Shown: positions 1 to 10,681 of the stretch, piece by piece
Position numbering within the stretch: position 1 is the first letter of the stretch
How the letters are laid out: each line of letters begins with the position of its first letter
Program-made: the position numbers and the translations under genes
Source of the DNA: Stenotrophomonas aracearum
GTDB taxonomy: Bacteria > Pseudomonadota > Gammaproteobacteria > Xanthomonadales > Xanthomonadaceae
Direction: 5' to 3'
DNA length: 64,000 nt
Assembly (NCBI RefSeq): GCF_031834615.1
Contig: NZ_CP115543.1
Coordinates: 755,001 to 819,000, forward strand
Notes under the pieces: model-generated
Told to the model about the DNA's origin: nothing
Databases searched by the model: none
The model's input: only the letters and a program-made list of their open reading frames with translations

Positions 1-86
1 GATGGCCGCCGGCTCCCTGCCAGATTCACACCTTTGTGACGACGACGGGGAAGGGGCGGGACGCCCCGATGCCTGCGGGTCGTGGA

Positions 87-515
87 TCAGTCCACGTCCT
101 TCAGACAGGCCAACGCGTCGCGTAGCCCTTTGTGCGTGGCGGCTGAAACTGCGTGGGGGCCATTCCTGTTGTCGATCGCTGGGGAGCGTGGAGGAGGGGC
201 AGCCGCGGTTTTGACGGTCACCTTGGTGACCTTCAGCCCGATGGAACGGGCCGCGTCGATCAGCTGTGCTTCGGCAAGCCGCACCTTGGCATGCCACACG
301 GCGGAGTCGACGACAAAAACGAGGTGTTCGCCGTTTACATTCGCCAGCCGGCAACGGGTGGCCAGGGTGGGCGGCAGATGGGGGCGCAACTGACGGTCCA
401 GCGTGTCGAGCCACAGCGCACGACGCAGCGGGTTGCTGGTTTTGCCATCCATGACTGCATCCAGCGCCGGCTTCGGGGCGGATGCGGGACGGGCACTGGA
501 TTTCGGCTCAGACAT
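87..515 (-). CDS. dciA: DciA family protein (DUF721), replicative helicase operator
   Basis: 142 aa. DUF721 proteins are now called DciA, the ancestral bacterial loader/operator of the replicative helicase DnaB. The middle of the protein (about residues 30-100) carries the conserved fold with the segments LWLDTLDRQLRPHLPP and LVFVVDSAVWHAKVR. The ends are low-complexity Ala/Pro/Lys. It is divergent from the M23 peptidase gene, with only 12 bases between the two start codons, so each promoter must lie inside the other gene. DciA next to an M23 peptidase and secA is the usual Xanthomonadaceae order. Family assignment is by recognition of the sequence, without a search. Confidence 0.85.
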   Translation of the reverse strand: MSEPKSSARPASAPKPALDAVMDGKTSNPLRRALWLDTLDRQLRPHLPPTLATRCRLANVNGEHLVFVVDSAVWHAKVRLAEAQLIDAARSIGLKVTKVTVKTAAAPPPRSPAIDNRNGPHAVSAATHKGLRDALACLKDVD

Positions 516-527
516 GAAAACTCACTG

Positions 528-1478
528 ATGGCATTCAAAAAGATCGTAATCAAAACGCGTGAAGGACAGGCCAAGACGCCGCTTGCGCGTTTGCGTTTCT
601 ACTTCGAGGACAGGCCCCGCGCCCTGCTGGGCAGCGTGCTCGGCCTGGGTTGCCTGATCGGCTTCGGTGCCGGCCTGGGCGGCAGCATGTTCAATGATTC
701 CCGGCTCCACGCCAAGGTCGCCCAGCAGGAACGCGACCTGGCCAAGGCCCAGCAGGACGCGCAGACCCAGGTCAACGCGCTGGCCGCCCGGATGGGCGAG
801 CTGCAGGCGCAGGCGACCCGGCTCAACGCGCTCGGCGAGCGCCTGACCCAGATGGGCAAGCTGGAAGACGGCGAGTTCGATTTCAACGAGACCCCCGGCC
901 TCGGTGAAGGCGAACCCGGCCCGACCCAGGACATCCCGGTCAGCGCGGTCAACGCCGACTTACAGGTGCTGGAGCAGCGCTTCGCTGCTTCAGGCCGCCA
1001 GTTGTCGGTGATGGAGTCGCTGATGTTCGACCATCAGCTGGACCAGAACGCGGTGCCGGGTCGCATGCCGATCCGCAACAGCTACATCACCTCCAGCTTC
1101 GGCGGTCGCGCCGACCCGTTCGGTCGCGGTCGCGGCAACCACAAAGGCATCGATTTCCATGCCAAGGTCGGCGACCCGGTGATGTCCGTGGCCGACGGCG
1201 TGGTCAGCTTCGCCGGCGTGAAGGGCGGCTATGGCAACGTGGTCGACGTCGACCATGGCAACGGCTACGTGACCCGCTACGCGCACAATTCGCGCCTGGT
1301 GGTGAAGGTTGGCGCGCTGGTCCGGGCCGGGCAGGAAGTGGCCAAGGCCGGTTCCACGGGCCGTTCCACCGGTGCCCACGTGCACTTCGAGGTCTGGGAA
1401 CGCGGCCAGGTGGTCAACCCGCGCAAGTTCCTGGGCGACGGCGGCAACACCCCGGTCGGGCGGGTCTCCCGCGGCTGA
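528..1478 (+). CDS. M23 family metallopeptidase (LytM domain), membrane anchored
   Basis: 316 aa from ATG 528, which follows the divergent dciA start. Residues about 30-50 form one transmembrane segment (LLGSVLGLGCLIGFGAGL), giving an N-in, periplasmic enzyme. Residues 60-110 are a Gln/Ala-rich coiled coil. The C-terminal LytM domain has the zinc ligands in NHKGIDFHAKVGDPV and GAHVHFEVW, so the enzyme should be an active peptidoglycan endopeptidase. It stands alone ahead of secA with 164 bases between them. The open frame extends further upstream, but that part is antisense to dciA and has no family similarity. Confidence 0.9.
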   Translation: MAFKKIVIKTREGQAKTPLARLRFYFEDRPRALLGSVLGLGCLIGFGAGLGGSMFNDSRLHAKVAQQERDLAKAQQDAQTQVNALAARMGELQAQATRLNALGERLTQMGKLEDGEFDFNETPGLGEGEPGPTQDIPVSAVNADLQVLEQRFAASGRQLSVMESLMFDHQLDQNAVPGRMPIRNSYITSSFGGRADPFGRGRGNHKGIDFHAKVGDPVMSVADGVVSFAGVKGGYGNVVDVDHGNGYVTRYAHNSRLVVKVGALVRAGQEVAKAGSTGRSTGAHVHFEVWERGQVVNPRKFLGDGGNTPVGRVSRG

Positions 1479-1532
1479 GGGCTGCATCTGGCGGATCGCG
1501 GGCGCTTGAAACCAAGTGCCCTCGTCCCAAGC

Positions 1533-1580
1533 TACAATGGGTGTTGCCATAGACAGGGCGCGATGCGCCCTGTTTCGTTT
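1533..1580 (+). promoter_or_regulatory. Possible secA promoter -10 and leader hairpin
   Basis: TACAAT at 1533-1538 is a good -10 hexamer, but the only TTGAAA upstream (1506-1511) is 21 bases away, so the -35 is uncertain. Just downstream, 1553-1561 and 1565-1573 form a perfect 9-bp stem with the 3-base loop GAT, followed by TTCGTTT. If transcription starts near 1545 the hairpin lies in the secA leader. It could equally be a weak terminator for the M23 gene. Confidence 0.4.
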
Positions 1581-1642
1581 GCGGCGGGCGGTCCCAGGGG
1601 GAGCGCCGCCGTTGGGGCGTCTCATTCCAACCGGTTCCTTCA

Positions 1643-4375
<2,733 letters not shown>

Positions 4376-4381
4376 TCCAGG

Positions 4382-4407
4382 AAACCCCGCGAAAGCGGGG
4401 TTTTTTT
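4382..4407 (+). terminator. Rho-independent terminator of secA
   Basis: The stem AAACCCCGC / GCGGGGTTT, with the stable tetraloop GAAA, is closed by a run of seven T. It sits directly behind the secA stop codon and ahead of the mutT-thiE fusion gene. Confidence 0.92.
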
Positions 4408-4423
4408 ATGCCATCCTGACCGC

Positions 4424-5377
4424 ATGCCATCCCCCAGACGATCGATCCACGTCGTGGCTGCCGTCATCACCGATGCCCGCGGCCGCATCCTGCTCAACCG
4501 TCGCACCGAAAACCGCGACATGGCCGGCCTGTGGGAATTCCCCGGCGGCAAGCGCGAGACCGGCGAGAGTTCCGAGCAGGCGCTGGTCCGCGAGCTGCGC
4601 GAAGAGCTGGGGATCGAGGCCGAGATCGGCGACTGGATCATGGACGTGCCGCAGGCCTACCCGGACAAGCACCTGCGCCTGGAAGTGCGGCATGTGCGCA
4701 GCTGGAAGGGCTCACCGCGCGGCCGCGAGGGCCAGGCGATCACCTGGGTGGCCCCGGACAAGCTGTCGCGCTACTCCATGCCCCCCGCCGACCTGCCGGT
4801 CGTGGCTGCGCTGCGCCACCCGGACCGCTACCTGATCACCCCCGAGCCGGACACCGACGAGGACGCCGCCCACCAGGACTGGTACGCGCGCCTGGCGCGC
4901 GCGCTGGACGCGGGGGTCCGCCGGGTGCAGCTGCGCACCCCGACCAGCCCGGCCCGCATCCAGCTGGCCGAGCAGGCCGTGTCGCGCCACCGCAGCGGGG
5001 TGCAGTGGCTGCTCAACCGCGACATCGAGCTGGCCCGCCGGCTGGGCGTGGGCGTGCACCTGGGCGGCGAGCAGCTGCTGCAGCTGGAGGCGCGGCCGTT
5101 GCCCGCCGAGCAGCTGGTGGCCGCCTCCTGCCACGACCTGCCGCAGCTGCAGGCCGCGCAGCGGCTGGGCTGTGACTTCGCCGTGCTCGGCCCGGTCCAG
5201 GCCACCACCAGCCATCCGGGCACCGCCCCGATCGGCTGGGAGGCCTTCGAAACCCTGCGCGCCCAGGTATCGCTGCCGATCTACGCCCTCGGCGGCCTGC
5301 ACCCGGACGACATCACCCAGGCCCGCCGCCACGGCGCCCAGGGCATCGCCTCGATCAGCGCGTTGTGGCCGACATGA
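4424..5377 (+). CDS. Nudix hydrolase (MutT type) fused to a ThiE/TenI-like domain
   Basis: 317 aa. Residues 1-130 are a MutT-type Nudix domain expected to cleave 8-oxo-dGTP. The Nudix box runs from G41 to G63 (GGKRETGESS, then RELREELG) with all catalytic Glu residues. Residues 140-317 form a TIM-barrel domain of the ThiE/TenI class (GVGVHLGGEQL, DFAVLGPVQATTSHPG, YALGGLHPDD). Such fusions are common in gammaproteobacteria. The second domain lacks the Lys residues of true thiamine-phosphate synthases at two expected places (VQLRTP, ATTSHPG), so it may not make thiamine phosphate. It lies between secA's terminator and a convergent gene. Confidence 0.9.
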   Translation: MPSPRRSIHVVAAVITDARGRILLNRRTENRDMAGLWEFPGGKRETGESSEQALVRELREELGIEAEIGDWIMDVPQAYPDKHLRLEVRHVRSWKGSPRGREGQAITWVAPDKLSRYSMPPADLPVVAALRHPDRYLITPEPDTDEDAAHQDWYARLARALDAGVRRVQLRTPTSPARIQLAEQAVSRHRSGVQWLLNRDIELARRLGVGVHLGGEQLLQLEARPLPAEQLVAASCHDLPQLQAAQRLGCDFAVLGPVQATTSHPGTAPIGWEAFETLRAQVSLPIYALGGLHPDDITQARRHGAQGIASISALWPT

Positions 5378-5384
5378 CCACCGC

Positions 5385-5406
5385 GTAGCGACACGCCACG
5401 CGTGTC
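5385..5406 (+). repeat. SMAG/REP-like hairpin
   Basis: GTAG head followed by an inverted repeat (GACACGC / GCGTGTC), between two convergent genes. It is a divergent member of the GTAG palindrome family that recurs through the window. Confidence 0.6.
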
Positions 5407-5422
5407 CCACGCACTGCCCGAA

Positions 5423-6010
5423 CTACAACGTAATCCAGAAACACCCATACGCCCGCCGCAACCCGAACACGGTCCGCGCCGGCGTCGCACTGTTCCCCAG
5501 GGTCTGCTCCAACCGCAACCCGATGGGGCGCGGCCGCGAAACCGGCGCCACTGTCGCCACCGCCTCCACCAGGCTCGCATTCGGATCCACCGGCACCGGC
5601 GTCGGCACTGCCGCCACCTCCGGATACACCGGCGCGATATCGATCAACGGCCGCTGCACCACCGACTCCAGCCGCCCGATGATGCTGTTGGCGGTGGCAT
5701 CGGAAACATTGCCCCACAGGTAGATCGAGGACAGCCGATTCACGTCCTGCTGGCTGACCGCATCGCGGATCTGCCCGGTCAACTCGCTCAGCCGGCGAGC
5801 GCACCCGGCGCGGTAGATGCCGGTGTTACCGACCGAAGCCGCGCGCGGCGGCATCCGCGCGCTGGCACCCAGCGAATCGCAGCTGCGGTCGGTGAACACG
5901 GTTTCGCCCTGCGCGGTGGTGCAGCGGTTCACGCGCTGCGCCTGTGCCTGCGCCCAGGGGGCCCAGCACAGCAGGCAAAGCGACAACAGCAGCGGGGCGA
6001 CCAGTTTCAT
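5423..6010 (-). CDS. Secreted protein of unknown function (DUF4124-like N-terminus)
   Basis: 195 aa. The first 23 residues form a signal peptide ending in AQAQA, so the product is periplasmic. After it, RCTTAQGETVFTDRSCD resembles the short Cys-containing motif of DUF4124 proteins, which often precedes a larger unrelated part. The remainder is helical, then a Pro/Val-rich stretch (VPTPVPVDP), then a short C-terminal piece. It has its own transcription unit, convergent with the Nudix-ThiE gene. I do not recognise a function. Confidence 0.7.
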   Translation of the reverse strand: MKLVAPLLLSLCLLCWAPWAQAQAQRVNRCTTAQGETVFTDRSCDSLGASARMPPRAASVGNTGIYRAGCARRLSELTGQIRDAVSQQDVNRLSSIYLWGNVSDATANSIIGRLESVVQRPLIDIAPVYPEVAAVPTPVPVDPNASLVEAVATVAPVSRPRPIGLRLEQTLGNSATPARTVFGLRRAYGCFWITL

Positions 6011-6063
6011 TGCAGCAGCGTAGCGGCGAACGCGTTATCTGCAAGCGATTCGGCGTGACCCGT

Positions 6064-6891
6064 TCAGCGGCCCAGCAACTTCAGCACCTGGGTGGTCGGC
6101 TTGGCCAGGTTGAGGGTGTAGAAATGCAGCCCCGGTGCGCCGCCGGCGACCAGCCGTTCGCACAGCTGCGCCACCACTTCAGCGCCGAACGCGCGTACCG
6201 ACTCGGCGTCATCGCCATAGGCCTGCATGCGCTTGCCGATCCAGCGCGGGATCTCCGCACCGCACTGTTCGGAGAAACGACGCAGCTGGCTGAAGTTGGA
6301 GATCGGCATGATCCCCGGCACGATCGGCACCTGCACGCCGAGCTTGCGTACCGCGTCGACGAAGTGGAAATACGCGTCGGCGTTGTAGAAGTATTGGGTG
6401 ATGGCCGCATCGGCACCGGCGTCGATCTTGGCCTTGAAGTACGTCAGGTCGCGCAGCGCGTCGTCCGACTGCGGGTGCGTTTCCGGATAGGCGCCGACCT
6501 CGATGTGGAATGCGTCGCCATGCTCGGCACGGATGAAGGCGATCAGTTCGCTCGCATAACGCAGGTCGCCGGGGTGGCCCATGCCCGAGGGCAGGTCGCC
6601 GCGCAGCGCGACGATGCGCCGGCAGCCGATGGCGCGGTACAGCTTGAGCAGCTCGCGGATCTCCTCGCGGCTGCCGCCCACGCAGGACAGGTGCGGCGCC
6701 GCCTCGAAGCCGTGGTGCTGCTTGAGGTGGCGCACGGTTTCGGACGTATAGCTCAGGGTCGAGCCGCCGGCGCCGAAGGTGCAGGACACATACTCGGGCG
6801 CGTAGGACGCCAGCTTGCCTGCGGTGCGGTCCAGCTGGGCGCGCTGTTCGTCGGTCTTGGGCGGGTAGAACTCGAAGCTGAGGGCGGTCAT
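6064..6891 (-). CDS. metF: 5,10-methylenetetrahydrofolate reductase
   Basis: 275 aa. A flavoenzyme that reduces 5,10-methylene-THF to 5-methyl-THF, the methyl donor for methionine synthesis. The N-terminus SFEFYPPKTDEQ, TFGAGGST (about residues 48-55), ALRGDLP and the C-terminal HFYTLNLAKPT are typical. An in-frame ATG at 6924 was rejected as start because a promoter -10 box (6920-6925) overlaps it; ATG 6891 also gives the family N-terminus. It is divergent from the DUF3228 gene. ahcY and metK on the same strand complete a methyl-cycle neighbourhood. Confidence 0.95.
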   Translation of the reverse strand: MTALSFEFYPPKTDEQRAQLDRTAGKLASYAPEYVSCTFGAGGSTLSYTSETVRHLKQHHGFEAAPHLSCVGGSREEIRELLKLYRAIGCRRIVALRGDLPSGMGHPGDLRYASELIAFIRAEHGDAFHIEVGAYPETHPQSDDALRDLTYFKAKIDAGADAAITQYFYNADAYFHFVDAVRKLGVQVPIVPGIMPISNFSQLRRFSEQCGAEIPRWIGKRMQAYGDDAESVRAFGAEVVAQLCERLVAGGAPGLHFYTLNLAKPTTQVLKLLGR

Positions 6892-6919
6892 GGGCGGCAG
6901 CGGCGGCGGGCGTGAGGCC

Positions 6920-6949
6920 ATCATATCGCTCCATCGCGATGAATGTAAA
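6920..6949 (-). promoter_or_regulatory. Predicted sigma-70 promoter of metF
   Basis: Reading the minus strand: -35 TTTACA (6944-6949), 18-base spacer, -10 TATGAT (6920-6925). Transcription would start near 6912, leaving about 20 bases of leader before ATG 6891. No SAH or SAM riboswitch-like sequence is seen here. Confidence 0.6.
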
Positions 6950-6997
6950 ATCGTGCGCAGCGGTTACCCTGTGCGCCTGTTTTCACGCTTCGACGCC

Positions 6998-7555
6998 ATG
7001 ACCATCGTCCTTACCGAGTTCGCCCGTCCCCGCCTGTTCCCGCGCGTGCCGCGTGGCAATACCATCCAGGACTGCACCGCCGAGCAGTTCCAGGCGCACC
7101 TCAACGCGCACGCGCCGTTCAAGGTGCTCGATGGCTACGCGCCGTTCTGCAAGCTGCATGTGTACGAAAACTGGACCAGCACCCGCTGCCTGACCGTCCC
7201 GGTCACCGACGCCAACCGCCACCAGCTGCGCAGCGGCTACGAGGCGCGCAACCGTGATGAGCTGCCGGTACTGGTGCGCTGGTTCGAAGGGGTGGAGTCG
7301 CCGCGCGCGAACTATCTGGTGGTGATCCTGTACAGCGCGGAGCAGCTGGCGAAGGAAGGCTCGCCGATTGAGGCCGACTGGGGCATTGTGGGTTGCATCT
7401 ACACCGCCGAGCCGGAAGAGGTGCCGATGGCGCCGATCACCATGATGCGCAATGCGCTGGGGGTGGAGGAGGGCGGATCCGGCGTGCCGCTGGATCGCGA
7501 GGCGTACCAGCGCGCGGTGGCGTTCTGGGAGAACAACGCGAATTGGCGGCCCTGA
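6998..7555 (+). CDS. DUF3228 family protein
   Basis: 185 aa from ATG 6998; longer in-frame starts would run into the metF promoter. The sequence (FARPRLFPRVPRGNTIQD, YENWTSTRCLTVPVTDANR, WGIVGCIYTAEPEEVPMAP) is that of DUF3228, a conserved soluble family of unknown function. There is no signal peptide or membrane segment. It is a single-gene unit, followed after 12 bases by a pair of inverted SMAG repeats. Confidence 0.85.
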   Translation: MTIVLTEFARPRLFPRVPRGNTIQDCTAEQFQAHLNAHAPFKVLDGYAPFCKLHVYENWTSTRCLTVPVTDANRHQLRSGYEARNRDELPVLVRWFEGVESPRANYLVVILYSAEQLAKEGSPIEADWGIVGCIYTAEPEEVPMAPITMMRNALGVEEGGSGVPLDREAYQRAVAFWENNANWRP

Positions 7556-7567
7556 CGTTCACACCGC

Positions 7568-7645
7568 GGTAGAGCCACGCCCTGCGTGGCTGCAATGTCG
7601 AACGAAGACACGTTACCGCGCAGCCACGCAGGGCGTGGCTCTACC
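7568..7645. repeat. SMAG repeat pair (inverted dimer)
   Basis: Two near-identical 24-base GTAG palindromes face each other (7568-7591 and 7622-7645): GGTAGAGCCACGCCCTGCG and its reverse complement, 30 bases apart. This head-to-tail inverted pair is the standard dimeric form of REP/SMAG elements. It lies between convergent genes. Confidence 0.88.
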
Positions 7646-8108
7646 GGCCAATGCTGACAACCTGCCCTGCCGTCAACGCAATCAAATCCCCCGGCGCCAG
7701 CGCCACCTCCAGGCCGCGCCTCCCAGCACTGACATGCATCGTCTCCAGCGCCTGCGCGCTGGCGTCGATGAACGTCCGGTGCTTTTTCTTCTGGCCCAGC
7801 GGACTGATCCCTCCGACCAGGTAGCCGGTCGCGCGCTGCGCACCCGCCACATCGGCCATCTCGCACTTCCGGCAGCCCGCGGCATCAGCCAGCGCCTTCA
7901 GGTCCAGGCTGCCGCTGACAGGGACGATCGCCACCAGCAGCTCATGCTTTTCCGTGCTGGCCAGCAGGGTCTTGAACACCTGCGCAGGGTCCAGACCGAG
8001 TTGCTGCGCGGCCTCGCCGCCGTAAGAAGCGGCGTTGGCATCATGCTGATAGGACAGCACGCGGTGCGCGATGCCGTGCTTGCTGAGCAGGTTGATGGCC
8101 GGGGTCAT
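7641..8108 (-). CDS. ybaK: Cys-tRNA(Pro)/Cys-tRNA(Cys) deacylase YbaK
   Basis: 155 aa, the YbaK/EbsC family, which hydrolyses Cys misattached to tRNA(Pro) and other mischarged tRNAs. The start MTPAINLLSKHGIAHRV and the segments FKTLLAS (with the essential Lys), GYLVGGISPLGQKKKH and SAGRRGLEVAL match the family. The start at 8108 was chosen by family alignment; an in-frame ATG four codons upstream is possible. The last codons overlap the edge of a SMAG repeat pair. Confidence 0.93.
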   Translation of the reverse strand: MTPAINLLSKHGIAHRVLSYQHDANAASYGGEAAQQLGLDPAQVFKTLLASTEKHELLVAIVPVSGSLDLKALADAAGCRKCEMADVAGAQRATGYLVGGISPLGQKKKHRTFIDASAQALETMHVSAGRRGLEVALAPGDLIALTAGQVVSIGR

Positions 8109-8195
8109 GGCAGGTCGCATTGCCGGGAAAAGCACATCGTAACGAGGTGGCGCCGGCCTGGCTTGACCCAGGCTACCGCTGGAGTGGCCGCACGG

Positions 8196-8222
8196 AAAAA
8201 GCGGGCGCCAGTGACGCCCGCT
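8196..8222 (-). terminator. Terminator of the duplicated-domain secreted protein gene
   Basis: On the minus strand, AAGCGGGCGTCA and TGGCGCCCGCTT form a GC-rich stem followed by TTTTT. It lies 20 bases past the stop codon of the 184-aa gene and before ybaK, so the two are separate units. Confidence 0.85.
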
Positions 8223-8242
8223 TCGAGTACTTCGTTCGAGTC

Positions 8243-8797
8243 TCAGTACGAGTCGAACGCGGCAAGCCTCGTTTCGCACTGCGCACTGTCCGCACCGGCA
8301 TGTTGCTTCCTTGCCGCAGCTACGGCCAGGTCCTCGGCAGCACTGGAGTTGGCGGCGGTGATCCTGTAGGTGCCCGAGTCGGCCGAGGACGCCTCCAGCC
8401 GTGCGCCGTCGGCATCCCATACGGCGCAGTAGTACGACGTTCCGGAACCTGCAGCCGGCGACGTGGTCGCTGCCGGTGCTGGCGCAGGTGCCGTCGTTGT
8501 CGACGTTGGTTCCGAAGCTGCGGTGCTTGATGTCCCGGTCACCGGATCGCATTGGGCTTTGGTCAGAGTGACCTTCCCCTTCTTGTAGCGCGTGGCGGCA
8601 GCCAGTGCGCCCGCCTCCGCTGCCTTCAGGTCGGCAGCTTTGATGAGGTATTTCCCATCTTCATTGCTGCTTCCTTCCACCTTCGAGCCATCGGCGCCGG
8701 AAAACACCATGCACCGATATTCAGCAGCGTGGACGGGGGACGTGTAGAAGGCACCGCACAGTGCCAGCAGTGCGGGAAGTACGAACTTGATATTCAT
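8243..8797 (-). CDS. Periplasmic protein with an internally duplicated domain, unknown function
   Basis: 184 aa. Residues 1-24 form a signal peptide (cut after PVHA). Two copies of a roughly 58-residue module follow. Copy 1 (about 26-84) reads EYRCMVFSGADGSKVEGSS ... KYLIKAADLKAAEAGALAAA ... QC. Copy 2 (about 121-178) reads SYYCAVWDADGARLEASS ... TYRITAANSSAAEDLAVAAA ... QC. A Thr/Ala/Pro-rich linker of about 35 residues joins them. Each module begins and ends with Cys, suggesting one disulfide per module. I know no family for it. Confidence 0.75.
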   Translation of the reverse strand: MNIKFVLPALLALCGAFYTSPVHAAEYRCMVFSGADGSKVEGSSNEDGKYLIKAADLKAAEAGALAAATRYKKGKVTLTKAQCDPVTGTSSTAASEPTSTTTAPAPAPAATTSPAAGSGTSYYCAVWDADGARLEASSADSGTYRITAANSSAAEDLAVAAARKQHAGADSAQCETRLAAFDSY

Positions 8798-8894
8798 GGA
8801 AATCTCCGGAAAGCATCCAGATATTCCCCCGCGCGCCGATCATCCCGGGCCCGATGTGAGGGTTGGGTGCAATCGGGATGAAAGCCGCTTAACG

Positions 8895-8921
8895 AAAACG
8901 GGCGCCCTAAGGCGCCCGTTT
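8895..8921 (-). terminator. Terminator of ahcY
   Basis: AAACGGGCGCC / GGCGCCCGTTT inverted repeat about 70 bases past the ahcY stop. On the minus strand the stem ends in TTTT. It is nearly symmetrical and may work from both sides. Confidence 0.75.
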
Positions 8922-8962
8922 GAATCCCGGATGCCGCCGACCACCGGTCGGCAACCCATCCG

Positions 8963-8985
8963 GTAGCGCCGGGCGCTGCCCGGCA
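8963..8985 (+). repeat. SMAG repeat (single)
   Basis: GTAGCGCCGGGCGCTGCCCG, then GCA: a GTAG head and GC palindrome, immediately downstream of ahcY. Confidence 0.7.
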
Positions 8986-8991
8986 CCCCCA

Positions 8992-10437
<1,446 letters not shown>

Positions 10438-10469
10438 GGAAGCTCCGGTATGTGACGATGAATTGTCTT

Positions 10470-10558
10470 CGCCGGGCGCCGTTGGAACCAGCCCTGCCAC
10501 CGAGCCTGGCCGTGCGGATCGGGTCCGGCAGCGGTCGCAGCGCCCCTCGGTGGAGGGG
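10470..10558 (-). promoter_or_regulatory. SAH riboswitch upstream of ahcY
   Basis: The minus strand reads CACCGAGGGGCGCTGCGACC (starting near 10551), then GCCAGGCTCGGTGG (about 10511-10497), then CCAACGGCGCCCGG (about 10485-10472). These are the conserved blocks of the S-adenosylhomocysteine riboswitch, in the right order and pairing (CACCGAG with CTCGGTG; GGGGCGC with GCGCCC). A -10 box TATACT (10566-10571) lies just upstream, so the aptamer begins almost at the transcript start. It ends about 33 bases before the ahcY ATG. In this class SAH binding turns ahcY on. Confidence 0.9.
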
Positions 10559-10681
10559 AATGCCCAGTATATCGCGGCGCACCGCCCGGGCATGAATCGG
10601 CGCCCCGACCCAACCAACGGCAGGGGGGCAAACCACGCCCCGCTGTTAAGGTCCAAGGTTTGCACAGGATGGGGCTCGAAC

